From: Lepidostoma basale
Lineage: Eukaryota > Arthropoda > Insecta > Trichoptera > Lepidostomatidae
Assembly: GCA_022606425.2 (NCBI GenBank)
Contig: JAHDVF020000501.1
Coordinates: 1 to 64,000 of the forward strand
DNA: 64,000 bases
Direction: 5' to 3'
Part shown: positions 41,862-51,894 of the stretch, piece after piece
Position numbering within the stretch: position 1 is the stretch's first letter
Layout: each line of letters begins with the position of its first letter
Notes under the pieces: model-generated
Databases searched by the model: none
What the model was told of the DNA's origin: nothing
Seen by the model: the letters and a program-made list of their open reading frames with translations, nothing else
Program-made: the position numbers and the translations under genes

Positions 41862-42300
41862 ATTAATGAAATAAAACGATATTTTTTAACTACTTCCACT
41901 TTTGTCTTTATTTCGACAGCGACCGGTTTTGCAAGGCTCGCTGGCATCGACAGACTAGTGACACTATTGAAAACCGAGTCCTTTATATATAACACGATTA
42001 TGTACAAAAATAATTCTACACAAACATTCTCTACAAATATTCTATACAAATTTCTAAACAAAAACAACAAAAATAATTTTGTATTGAGTCATGTTTACTA
42101 CCCCATATCTGTATGTATATAAAGGACTCGGTTTGCAACAGTGTCACCAGTCTGTCGATGCCAGCGAGCCTGGCGAAATAGGTCGCTGTCGGAATAAAGA
42201 CAAAAGTGGAAGTAGTTACAAAAAACACAGTTTTTTATTATTATTATTTACAATGAACTTCCATTAAGAGATTTCAGTAACATTTGATTATAATTGTATA
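41862..42300. mobile_element. HHP-B palindromic element, most complete copy
   Basis: Left arm (TAACTACTTCCACTTTTGTC through GGACTCGGTT-complement at 41985) and right arm (AAAGGACTCGGTTTGC at 42121 through GACAAAAGTGGAAGTAGTTA) are ~120-bp inverted repeats around 42055. Each arm has one outward-facing motif. Minus 41916-41956 lacks G12; plus 42148-42188 has GAA. No coding content. Confidence 0.7.
42148..42188 (+). ncRNA. Hammerhead ribozyme-like motif (HHP-B)
   Basis: Helix I CAGU/GCUG (one G-U), core CUGUCGA (A6 to U), extra U, helix II GCCAG/CUGGC, GAA, AUAGGU (ACCGGU in other copies), C17. The A6 change is shared by the family, so the whole branch is probably inactive. Confidence 0.45.
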
Positions 42301-43220
42301 AGTTTTGAAAAATAAATATCAAATAAAATGTAAATATAAACAATTTGTTGGAAACAAAACATTTAACCACTTTACATGCCTTATCATTAGCGTGTTCACA
42401 AATTTATTATATCTGTTTCTAAAAGAGGACTTCTTTAAATTCCGTCTCGTTGAGAAGACTTATCGCCCCTAAACACGAAAATTTCGAAACATTTCCGTTG
42501 CCTCAATTTAAGACATAAGGAACGAGAACAGTTAATTTGCCGTGTCGATAAATTCGATTCCTTTTTCTTTTAGATATGAAAACATTTTGAATTCAAACTC
42601 TTATTTATTAGTAGAGTATCTTTTATATTATATTTTGCCTAGAGTGTATTTAAATGAAATCTTTCGAAATCATTCAAGATCACTCAGACATTTTTTTTCA
42701 TACCCCTTGTTTCTGAACAAAGAGGGTTTTGATTTGAATTTTTATACAATAAGATCTCCTTTAGAGTGTCTACACAAGTGAACACCAAGTGTTCGATAAA
42801 CTGCCAAACAAACATATTAAGATTTTCAATGATACGGAGTATGTTCATCTCCTACTGGAGAGTTTCAGTAAATAACAAAGAATAAAGATTGAAAAGTGTT
42901 TGCAACAAAATACATTATGTGGCAAAATTAAATATTAAACGGAGATAGTAAATGTAGTATATGACTTTCGATATACCGACTTCCCAGAAGTTAGGTGAGT
43001 CGGCTAACGGTATTTTCAAATATCTAAAATAATATTTCATTATATGAACCTTTCGGAAAAAAAATATGATTTTTGGAATTTCGGCTCCAGGTTTTTTTAA
43101 ATTTCATTTAACGTATTGAATATTTCAAAGACAATATCTTTTAATAATCAGATTTCCAATTAAGATTTCTTTACTTTTATGTTGAACTAATTTACAAATG
43201 TCATAAATTATATTTTAACT
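42301..43220. other. AT-rich stretch, nothing recognised
   Basis: The 79-codon plus frame at 42542 has no recognisable domain. Confidence 0.4.
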
Positions 43221-43340
43221 TTATTTAAATATTAAAAGTCCATTGTTTTGGCTGAAACACTTTGATATTTAAGCATTATAAAATGTTAAATTAAAAACCT
43301 TTGTTTAATGTATCACAATTGTATTTTTATTTTTGTTTTA

Positions 43341-43380
43341 CGCGACAGCTGTTTCGACAACCTATGTTGATATCATCAGG
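43341..43380 (-). ncRNA. Hammerhead ribozyme, core complete (HHP-C left arm)
   Basis: Core CUGAUGA, extra U, helix II reduced to four pairs (CAAC/GUUG), GAA, ACAGCUGU, C17. Helix I weak as in the 41471 copy. Confidence 0.5.
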
Positions 43381-43459
43381 TGTTACAATAATACATCAAA
43401 ATAATAAATTTGATATCTAATTGTAACCTGATGATGTCAACATAAGTTTATATGCAACA

Positions 43460-43664
43460 CAACAACATAAACCGGGTGGTGGTCTAGGGGATAGAACGCT
43501 TGGCTACTGATCCAGGGGGCATGGGTTCAAGCCTGGACACGACCAGGTTCCTTTTTCATAATAATGAGCTAATTTCTGCTCACATTGAAGATTGAAAAAT
43601 AAATTCTAATATCATTGTTATAAATCCTTGATGTTAGTCTTTTTTTTAATAAAATAAAAAAAAT
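43460..43664 (+). mobile_element. tRNA-derived SINE2, copy 2
   Basis: Head CCGGGTGGTGGTCTAGGGGA from 43472, A box TGGTCTAGGGG (43479-43489), B box GGGTTCAAGCC (43523-43533), then ATAATGAGCTAATTTCTGCT and an A-rich end AATAAAATAAAAAAAA. Inserted into an HHP-C right arm. Confidence 0.75.
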
Positions 43665-43749
43665 AGCTGTCGCGTAAAATAAAAATAAAAATACGAGTAT
43701 AATTGTGATACATAAAACAATGTTTTTTAATTTAACAGTTTAAAATATT

Positions 43750-44470
43750 AAAAGCATTACAATTAAACATTCCAGAACTCTTAGTAAATAATTTACAAGC
43801 AAATTTATAAAAAAGAAAATAAGAAATAATATTAATATTAATTGTGCAACCTTAACGCATCTATAACAAAAAATGGCGACCTCCAAGGCGACTAGATTAA
43901 ACAAAGAGGTACGTTCACAATTATTGATAAATTGGTAAATAAAACAAAATGGCAAATAAAACAATATTTGTTAACTTTGATAAATTTCTATAATTATTAG
44001 GGATAAATAAACCTGCACCACTCAGGACATACGAATTATGTATACGGATGCCAATCAGTTGATAGCAGTAAACCCCTAAGAGAATATTTCTCCTTCTCCC
44101 CAATGATCGATAGCTTAAGATTCCTAGCAAGATGTCAGTCGGAAAGAGTCACGGGTGATAACGGTAAGATAAAGACAACGCAGATTTTTTTGCGCACTCG
44201 CTCCACCATCACAGAATATCGGATCTCTCACGGAACCAAGTAATAGAACTGTATTCGATCGGACTTGCAACGGTCTTCTGAAGTCGAGAGACTTTACAAA
44301 TGGAGGAAAAGCTGTGGATGTCTCAATTGGATCGTCCCCAAAGCGACCCTACTACCAGGATATGAGTGACTACGCTTTGGTAGATCCACGGACAAAATGA
44401 CGAGATGGGGTATTCTTCAGGCTGGTACAACGCTATGACGGAGTGCGCTTGCTGCTGAAAATGCCAAAAG
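43750..44470. other. Unrecognised stretch
   Basis: 44100-44460 is GC-richer; GAGATGGGGTATTCTTCAGG (44401) resembles 10354-10372. No frame recognised. Confidence 0.35.
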
Positions 44471-44471
44471 T

Positions 44472-44570
44472 GCTTCTTCTTCTTCTTCTCTAAGTGTCGT
44501 CTCTTCTGCGAAGGTTGGCGAACATCAGGGCTAATTCCACCTTGTTGACTGCGGCCCTGAACAGCGAAGT
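44472..44570 (-). mobile_element. RTE5 3' terminal fragment
   Basis: Minus: LFRAAVNKVELALMFANLRR, RDDT, stop, then AGAAGAAGAAGAAG tail; equals ELFRAAQD..EVIANVGGTRQGT at 59860. Confidence 0.6.
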
Positions 44571-44604
44571 TTTGTTATTTCTGAAACATTTTCAATTATA
44601 GTTT

Positions 44605-44775
44605 GCAGATAAGAACATTTCTTCAGACTTATCAGGGGATTCTTTGAGAATTCCGACATCTTGGAGGCTATCCATCTTTATGTTTCGAATGGGAAAAAAA
44701 TGGTCTGGCAGTGCGGTCCAGCTGGTGAACTTCTGGACCGATCATATTTGTCCAAATTGCCATTGAGACGATAAA
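44605..44775 (+). mobile_element. Jockey-type LINE fragment and adjoining repeat
   Basis: HFFRLIRGFFENSDILEAIH and LYVSNGKKM match HFFKLIRGYFENE at 3105. It continues into the short repeat GTGCGGTCCAGCTGG also at 3585. Confidence 0.55.
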
Positions 44776-44884
44776 GTACCAAACGATAAATTGTTTTTAA
44801 ATAATAATATTAAAGTACGTGTATTTATTTCAAACTCAAAAGGTGTTTAATCGTAACTGATCAACAACTTAAAAATAACAAAAC

Positions 44885-44945
44885 AAAAAAGAGTTAATCC
44901 ATTGTTTTGGCCGAAACATTATGTTACTTTATTAAATGTTTAAAT
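44885..44945. mobile_element. HHP-C outer end
   Basis: CCATTGTTTTGGCCGAAACA and TTTATTAAATGTTTAAATTC only. Confidence 0.45.
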
Positions 44946-44949
44946 TCGA

Positions 44950-45325
44950 AGCACTGTTATATGTTATTTATGTACATTGAAATGTGGACCTACCGACGAA
45001 TTGCCCATGTTTCATGGAGGGGCCACGTTACAAATGAGGTGGTTCTCAGCAAAGTTGAAGAGAACAGGCATATGTTGAACACCATAGCGGAGAGGCGCGC
45101 GAGATAGATCGGTCATGTGTTGCGACACGAATGTTTCCTACATGATGTATCGGAGGGAATGGTTGAGGGATCGATTGGCAGAGAACGACCTCGCCAAGAG
45201 TACCTAGACCAGATTCGCCGAGATATGGGCTGCACCTGCTATGCGGAGTTGAAAAGAGTTGCCGAGGACTGAGCGGAGTAGAAGAGGAGATGCATCCTGT
45301 GTTGCAGACCAATCTTTAGATTGAG
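44950..45325 (+). mobile_element. RTE4 LINE C-terminus, copy 2
   Basis: EMWTYRRIAHVSWRGHVTNE, VVLSKVEENRHMLNTIAERR, AR, stop, IGHVLRHECFLHDVSEGMVE, GSIGRERPRQEYLDQIRRDM, GCTCYAELKRVAED. One stop at 45105; otherwise a continuous frame. 5'-truncated. Confidence 0.7.
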
Positions 45326-45334
45326 ATCGGAGAA

Positions 45335-45420
45335 GATGTATCACAATTTATTTTTATAAGTTTGTAGCGGCAGGTGTTTCTTCAGCCTATAGTGACATCA
45401 ATAGGTATTTTTAACAGCTT
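45335..45420 (-). mobile_element. HHP-C left-arm relic
   Basis: GTATCACAATTTATTTTTAT then GTAGCGGCAGGTGTTTCTTC and GTGACATCAATAGG: same order as 43311-43385 but decayed. Confidence 0.45.
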
Positions 45421-45569
45421 ACAAATAATGTACAAATAACAGTGTTTCAAATGTAAACATTCAATATAACAAAAATTAATGGCAATCTCGATCGTTATTA
45501 AAATCGTTAAATGTCAAAATCGATATCAGAAATTATATAGGAATCGCATTTCAAAAATTTTAAAAATAT

Positions 45570-45640
45570 GTATTTTATAGAAATTTTATTATATTCAATG
45601 AGAGAGACATGTTATTCCTTTCTCAAGTATAAGTTAAAAA
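45570..45640 (-). mobile_element. HHP-A left-arm fragment
   Basis: TAGAAATTTTATTATATTCA then GAGACATGTTATTCCTTTCT. Confidence 0.45.
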
Positions 45641-45659
45641 AAATTAAATAATCTCAGAT

Positions 45660-46075
45660 TGAAACCAAAAAGAGTTTTTTGAATGCATACAAATACTTGT
45701 AGACAAATACTGGATTTTACCCAGTGTTTTTTTTTTTTGATACAGAATACGGTAGTCGAGGCGTTTACAGGACTTATGACCTGTCATTGGTTGGGTTAAG
45801 CGATCACTTTATGTTAACAACATTCCTCATAGTAGATTGACATAAAAAATGTGAAGTTTTTTAAAATAGTAGCACATATGCAAGTTCCCAAAATTTGTCA
45901 GACGTGGTGATCGCAAGAAGCGCGGAATGGAGAATGTTGTTAACATAAAGTGATCGCTTAACCCAACCAATGACAGGTTATAAGTCCTGTAAACGCCTTG
46001 ACTACCATATTCTGTTTCCAAAAAAAAAATTACGTCTTCATCTCAATTGAGATACAATTAATCCTTAAAAAACAG
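45660..46075. mobile_element. Inverted-repeat element with ~90-bp arms
   Basis: Left arm CGGTAGTCGAGGCGTTTACA through TGACCTGTCATTGGTTGGGT to TTATGTTAACAACATTC (about 45748-45830) and its complement at 45930-46018. A partial copy with the same flanks, right arm only, is at 49205-49600. Outer parts CATACAAATACTT and GAGATACAATTAAT are shared. No coding sequence; class unknown, and no ribozyme motif seen. Confidence 0.65.
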
Positions 46076-46079
46076 TTTT

Positions 46080-46412
46080 ATAATACACCATTTCTTCCCG
46101 TTTAGTTTAACTTTTCGTAAACAATCAACATTGATGGATAATCAGATTGGATTTGGGTCACTCAGCTTTTGTGTTGTTGACACAGACGTTTAAATGAAAT
46201 TTTCTAATCGAACGCGTTTTTCATCAATTTATTTCCATTTTCTAAGCCGTTGTGGAACGCTTTTTCACCCATCCTTTAATTCCCAATTGGCTTTAAATCG
46301 ACATTCCATTTATTAATATTATATTTAGAGATTTCCTGTTATTTATCGCTATAAGATTTTGTAAATATAATCCTAAGAAATAATCTTAAAAACTCAAAAA
46401 TAATAATTTAAT
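46080..46412. other. AT-rich stretch, nothing recognised
   Basis: No frame or repeat recognised. Confidence 0.4.
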
Positions 46413-46414
46413 TA

Positions 46415-46590
46415 TACCTAATGGGTAAGATTGAGGGTCGACGAGATGTTGGGAGAAGGCAGGTTTCCTGGCAGTGGACAAGGCTAAGGATCGTGGAGGA
46501 GCTGTTCTGGGCAGCCCAGGACAAGAAGGCCTACTCAATGGTGATAGTCAACGTTGGGGAGACCTGACAGGACACGCAAAGAAGAACAAA
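46415..46590 (+). mobile_element. RTE5 LINE 3' end, copy 4
   Basis: MGKIEGRRDVGRRQVSWQWT, EELFWAAQDKKAYSMVIVNV and GET then stop and an AAGAAGAAC tail; a small deletion removes part of the middle. Confidence 0.65.
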
Positions 46591-46591
46591 T

Positions 46592-46936
46592 TATAATGCA
46601 AACTTTTTAAATCAAATTATTTTTTTTTAATTCATAAAATGGCCTGAATCTCCCATTCACAATATTTGTCATAAATATCATACAATGCTGCTACTTAATA
46701 GTATGTCGCGGGTATCACGATGATAACTTCTACTAAAAATTGAATGATGAACTGAAAAGAGGTCGCTGAAGCAAAAATCTATATTTTTTAATTACAAAAG
46801 CTAGAAAATAAAATGTAAATAAACCTTAACATAGTTTATTTTTCTACCAACGGGAGCTTAATCAGAATAATATAAGAAAATGAGCTTTTGGCAATATACG
46901 GTGACAAAACAATGTCGAAAACTGTAGAATAAGTAT
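46592..46936. other. AT-rich stretch, nothing recognised
   Basis: No frame or repeat recognised. Confidence 0.4.
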
Positions 46937-47363
46937 CTCTTGGTAGTTTCTTCGATGGCCCTACAGCCCATATCGAACCTTAGCCTCCAGTCTGGTTTTG
47001 TAATCGTTGCTTTTTATGGGGAGAAGTTATTATCAACTCGCCTAACCCCCTACCAGGAGTGCCAGGGTTTTTCTGTTGGGGATTTCCTTCCCTTAGCTGG
47101 GTGGTTCCGGTTTTATGGCGCCAGAAGCTCGCCATTAATCCTCTCCTATCTGCTATGGCTGATAGTATTGCCAGTGGCCACATTGCCCGGGGCTCTCGGG
47201 GCCTAAGAGACCACTCGTAGACGTTAGAAGTAGGACTGTTGGTAGCGTTGCTGATGGAATGCAACTGTGACATTTCACGGCATTTAAGTGACACATATTT
47301 CCCAGCAAAATAAGCATCTCTGCCACCCTACCAAACTTTGAGCTTGAGCTCTTGGTAGTTTAA
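46937..47363 (-). mobile_element. Insert flanked by 13-bp direct repeats, unidentified
   Basis: CTCTTGGTAGTTT at 46937-46949 recurs at 47350-47362, as expected for a target duplication of a retroelement. Between them the minus strand has a 104-codon frame (46980-47294) with VYEWSLRPREPRAMWPLAI and GTPGRGLGELIITSPHKKQR. Composition is clearly GC-richer than surroundings. I do not recognise the protein; a LINE 5' piece or a processed copy are both possible. Confidence 0.45.
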
Positions 47364-47379
47364 GAATCAAAATTAGTCC

Positions 47380-47705
47380 TCTTCGTATTTCTCTTTTTCT
47401 TCAGCCTCTCGTATTTTCCACTCCCTTCTATTCTGAGCCATCTATATCCATACACGTCCCGCAGTCTTCCGAATATCGTCCCGCCAACGCAAGTTGTGGG
47501 CGCCCAACTCCTCGCTTTGCCATTCTTGGGAACCAGCACAGCAGTCACCTTATCCAATTTTCATTTGAGTCACGACCAACGTGCCTCACCCGACGCCACT
47601 TAAGGGTTGTCGCCATATTAATGACGTCAGAGACTTTTGTCCTGTCTCGTATGTCCTCAATCCTGACTCTGTCCCTCAAGCTGATACCCAACATAGCCAA
47701 AATAA
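47380..47705 (-). mobile_element. RTE7-like LINE C-terminus
   Basis: Minus: MLGISLRDRVRIEDIRDRTK, VSDVINMATTLKWRRV, HVGRDSNENWIR, stop, FPRMAKRGVGRPQL, then frame-shifted SEDCGTCMDIDG. Close to AMLGISLRDRVRNDTVREKT at 39715 but a separate branch. Confidence 0.65.
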
Positions 47706-47799
47706 AGAGGTATAAAAACAAAATAAGTGTTTTAATATGATATAAAATGAATTTAATTAAATAATTTTATTTCTAGCAAGATATACTTTTTTTATCAAT

Positions 47800-48350
47800 A
47801 ATGTGTCGAATCTCAATTCCAAGAACAAAATGGCATAAGAATTCAATAAACAGATCTTTTCATGGGTGTAAGAAGCTTCTGGGCTCTAAGTTACTCAGCA
47901 GGAATACCAAACGTTTAATATATAAGACTATCATAAGACCGGTAGTCACCAACGGCTGTGAGACATAAAATACAGAAAATACTGGGAAAAATTTTTGGAC
48001 CCACGCTGGAGGATGGGACTTACAGAATTAAAAGAAACCTTGATCTTGAAGAACTGATTAACCATGAAACAGTAGTGAGATTCTGTAAGTCTCAACGCCT
48101 ACGGTGGGCTGGCCATGTGGAAAGAATGCCAGAGGATAGAACACCACAAATTATATCCAGATAGGTGCCCCGCGAAAAGAGACCAAGAGGCAGACCGAGG
48201 AAAAGATGGGCGGATTGCGTGGATGAAGATTGGGAGAAAATGGAAGGAGCTGGGGAATGGAGAGAGATGGCCAGAGACAGAAGTCAGTGGAGGACCGTTG
48301 TGGAGGAGGCCAAGTCCCACACCGGGATGTAGCGCCGAAAAATGAATAAA
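47800..48350 (+). mobile_element. RTE6 LINE C-terminus
   Basis: LLSRNTKRLIYKTIIRPVVT then NGCET, a break, KIQKILGKIFGPTLEDGTYR, LEELINHETVVRFCKSQRLR, WAGHVERMPEDRTPQIISR, stop, then shifted GRPRKRWADCVDEDWEKMEG and WRTVVEEAKSHTGM. This K.FGP..DG.W/YR..WAGH..RM block is common in insect RTE-type ORF2. No simple tail is visible beyond AAATGAATAAATGATGAATAA. Confidence 0.75.
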
Positions 48351-49203
48351 TGATGAATAAAAATGTGTAAGTGAAGGGCTGTTTGTTAAGACAAGGTAGC
48401 TCAAGGTAAAACTTAAATATATTTATCGTAATATTAAAGCACAATTTATTTGATTCCCTACAATATTGTGTATATATATCTTCAAATAAAGCGAATTCCA
48501 AGAAACTTTAATTTATTAATTATAAAACAAAATGACTAATAATGATTTCTTCTTATCAATTATCTTTGTCAGAATTATTAAGTTTCTCATCAAATCGTAA
48601 TTAGGAGGCCCTTTTCAATATTCGTTGCGTCAGATAAAGTATTTTATTTAGTTGTTGATTTCTGATATTTGTAAAGGTTCCACGGACACTTAAATATTAT
48701 TATTCCAGGAGCATCCTGTTATGAGGACGAGTTTGCGAGTTTATATAATAATATAGTCCCAACAAAAGGACTTAGGCATTGTTTTCCAAGAGTGAACTAC
48801 TTCCAGAAAACTTTAAGGGCTGAAAAGTTTAGGCGCGTTTCCTCTTTTAACTCGGGACATTTTATTAATAAATTTTCAAGGAATCTGAAATATTATGTTT
48901 AATAACAAATTTTGGTACATCAAAGTAAACCAACTCTGGAATAAAATATGCTTACTTATGATGCCTTTAAATTTTAATTGTTTTAAGCTAATATTAAGCG
49001 AAATTCTGTAATTGTTTCGGAGAAATAAATATGAAATAGAAATAGAATTTTTATAAAAACTCTTAATAAGCTGAATGTTCATTTAGAACCATATTAAGAT
49101 GCATATTTTTGACGTGAAGGTAATTTTAGATATATATTAAATTTTATGTCTCATCTCAAAAAATGGGCTTTTAGCAATGGTTATCTAAAATACCCCGACA
49201 AAG
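48351..49203. other. AT-rich stretch, nothing recognised
   Basis: No frame or repeat recognised. Confidence 0.4.
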
Positions 49204-49204
49204 A

Positions 49205-49600
49205 TAAGATTTTTATTTATTTCGTATATTTGAAACAAAATCAATTGTTTTTACAACATTTTGAATGTATACAAATACTTACTGGATTTGATTTATTATA
49301 TTATGATATTTTGAATGTATACAAATACTTACTAGACGAATACTGGATTTTATTTAGTGTGTAGATTGAAACTAACATGTGAAGTTTGGTGTTACATATT
49401 AACATATACAACTTCCAAAAATTTGTCCGACATGGTGGTCGTAAGAGAGGTGGAATGGGGGGTGTTGTATTACGTAAAGCGTGCGTTTAACCCAACCAAT
49501 GACAGGTCATAAGTCCTGTAAACACCTCGATCACCATATTCTGTTTCCAAATTGCATCTTCGTTTCTTTTGAGATACAATTAATAATCAATTGTGATTTT
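49205..49600. mobile_element. Partial copy of the 45660 inverted-repeat element
   Basis: AATGTATACAAATACTTACT is tandemly repeated (49264, 49313), then AAATTTGTCCGACATGGTGG, CGTTTAACCCAACCAATGAC, AGGTCATAAGTCCTGTAAAC and GAGATACAATTAAT; the left arm is absent. Confidence 0.6.
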
Positions 49601-49644
49601 TTAAAACGGCGTTTTTATTTAAACAGTTAATAATTTTCAAACTA

Positions 49645-50020
49645 ACGCAGCGATCCTCTCATAATTTTGTTAATAATTACTTCTTTCGCTCTACATTTCT
49701 TTCTAATATCAGCATTTGAGATTCTGTCGTATAACATTCTACATGTGGACATATGGAGCGCATGGGTGAAGAAAGAATGGTTAATAAATTACGTTAACGA
49801 CGTAAATGGAGTATGGAATCAAGGTAGACCGAGGAAAACATGGCATGGCCAAATTAATCCAATTTTAAAGGTCATGTTAGAAGCCGGAAGAATCGATGTG
49901 CGTGTATGACTCGCTGCATGAATGTGGAAAATGCTAGAGAGGTATGTATGTCAGGAAAGTAGTGTGGCGTTCCATTCTCTCTGCCTACCCCTGCGGTGAA
50001 ACGGCGTGATGGTTTGTTAT
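49645..50020 (+). mobile_element. RTE1 3' end, copy 8, with rearranged start
   Basis: From 49740: LHVDIWSAWVKKEWLINYVN, DVNGVWNQGRPRKTWHGQIN, then CTGCCTACCCCTGCGGTGAA. Just upstream (49655-49735) the same family reads on the minus strand (ATAATTTTGTTAATAATTAC, TTCTGTCGTATAACA), so the copy is inverted at its 5' end, a known outcome of twin-primed LINE insertion. Confidence 0.6.
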
Positions 50021-50021
50021 T

Positions 50022-50570
50022 GTTATTAATAATGTTGAAATATTAGAAGTCTTTCCGCCAAAATAATGGATTATAAAATAAAATTGTATTCATACGTATA
50101 TTTACTTGATTTGTTAAATAATCTTCGTGTTTCTAATTGAATATTCCTACCTGGTTATAATTGCTTTTATAAACAAAAGTCATTGTGGTTACCCAAAACG
50201 TACAATATGTAACCTAATTGTGTGTTAATCCCAAATAAGAAACAACGTAATAAGCGAAATTCCTGTTCGTATAAATACGATGATTATAAATATACCTGTA
50301 TACTGTTTACTTTACACCTACGAAGGGTAAATGATATACAGAAATAACTTATTTGTAAATGATCCCAAAATTAAATCCGTTAATTATATCGTCCGTGCTG
50401 ATATTCGCCCCTATTCTTTGTACCTCGAACTTGCAAACTTATCATATATTTAGTGTTTAAAATAAACACTATAAACCGCAATTAATTTGTCTTGTATATT
50501 TGGGATGGAAGAAAGAAAAGGGGGTTCTCATGAAACAGGCCACGAGAACCGGCGCCAGTGGCGTTCCTAG
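50022..50570. other. AT-rich stretch, nothing recognised
   Basis: 50035-50080 resembles an HHP-C outer end (TTTCCGCCAAAATAATGGAT). Confidence 0.35.
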
Positions 50571-50574
50571 AAGT

Positions 50575-51065
50575 AAAACTAACTAACTAACCATCACTCC
50601 GTCTCCCCAAAGGAATAGGCAGAAATAATGGACTGCCACACTTTTCATTCCTTACATATTTCTCTCGATTCCTCAACATTCATACATCGCGTTATGCACG
50701 TGCGTCGATTTCTCTGTCTCCTCACGTGACTGACATTAAATATTCGATTTATTTGATCGTGCCACGTTTTCCTCGGTCTTCCTCTATTTCTAGTTCCATT
50801 TACATCGTAAACATATACATTTTTTTACCATTCTTTCTTCATTTATTCTTTCCATGTGTTCAAAACATCTTAATGATCCTTTCATTTTTTTTCATAACAC
50901 CATCATTCGCACCACATTCACTTCTTATATTTTTATTCGACACTCTATCATACACAGAGTATTCACACATTCGTTTCTACGGCATTTATTTTTCTTTCAT
51001 CCTTCTTTTGCCAGTTCCATGCTTTGCTTCCATACATAAGGGTCAGTACAAGAACATTGATCCTT
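50575..51065 (-). mobile_element. RTE1 LINE C-terminus, copy 9
   Basis: Tail AACTAACTAACCATCACTCC at the 3' side. Minus frames, broken, give LMYGSKAWNWQKKDE-, ECGANDGVMK-, WFEHMERINEERMVKK- and GRPRKTWHDQINRIFNVSHV-like stretches. Confidence 0.65.
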
Positions 51066-51071
51066 GAAGTA

Positions 51072-51250
51072 TGACAACAACAAAAAAAAAAAATTCTACT
51101 TTAATTCGACGCATTCATCCACCTTACATTCCTTTCTAACTTCATCGTTAGGTATTCTATATTATATACTGTTTTTCTGCACATTTTTCTTAGTGACCTC
51201 ATTTCCGCGGCATTTATTCTACTCTCATCCTTTTTCTGCCAACATCAAGG
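51072..51250 (-). mobile_element. RTE1-like LINE fragment, copy 10
   Basis: Minus: WQKKDESRINAAEMRSLRKM, CRKTVYNIEYLTMKLERNVR, DECVELK. Joined to copy 9 but duplicates the same region, so it is a second, diverged insertion. Confidence 0.6.
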
Positions 51251-51524
51251 TTTACTTTATCAACTAATACATAAAATATTTTGTAGTTTTTGTGTTTTAT
51301 GATATGTTTAAACTATCATTTGTGTTGTATTAAAAATGTCATATAATATATGAGTTGTAAGAAAGTAAATTTTTTTATTGCACGAAAATATTTAAAAATT
51401 ACATGTGTTTTCATTAAATGTATTTCTTCATGAATATTCCGTTTATGCAATAAAAATTACGTTGCGATGAAACTGGTAATCTTAATAATAAACCTTAAGA
51501 TGAACAATGATGTAAACTTGCATT

Positions 51525-51893
51525 TTTCTTTTTTATATACTTTGCATATACAACACTAACTTTAAAAAAAATTAATTGTGACATGTTTCGGACAAACGAT
51601 CTTTCTTCGGTGAATCTTATTATAAAGATAAATATTTAAAATATTATAAAATTGTTTACAAATATGATCAGTTTTGACAGATTTTATATTTTATAATTTT
51701 ATAAATATTATAATACTTTTAATATGTTTCTTTATAAAATGTACCAATGAAGAAGCACCAAGTTGTTCGAAACATGTCTGATATGTAATTTTAAAAAGTT
51801 TAAAGTTAGTGTTGTATACATAAAGTATATTATAAAGAAAAAGACAAATATTACATCTACAACACAAAGTATGGCGAACATAGAAAAAATTAT
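51525..51893. mobile_element. HHP-D element, both arms, short centre
   Basis: Left arm: TATACAACACTAACTTTAAA and minus motif (51578-51616; core CCGAAGA, U4 to C; GAAACAUGUC). Right arm: plus motif (51743-51788; core AUGAAGA, C3 to A; GAAACAUGUC, helix I UGAUAU) then AGTTAGTGTTGTATACATAA and AGTATGGCGAACATAGAA. The interior of about 300 bp in other copies is deleted. Confidence 0.65.
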
Positions 51894-51894
51894 G

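Larger units (their letters stand above)
43222..43745. mobile_element. HHP-C element split by a SINE2
   Basis: Left arm: CATTGTTTTGGCTGAAACAC outer end, AATGTATCACAATTG, ribozyme 43341-43380 on minus. Right arm: CCTGATGATGTCAACATAAG at 43427, interrupted by SINE2, resuming TAGCTGTCGCGTAAAATAAA at 43665 and ACATAAAACAATG. The insertion removed about 8 bp including GAA. Confidence 0.7.
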
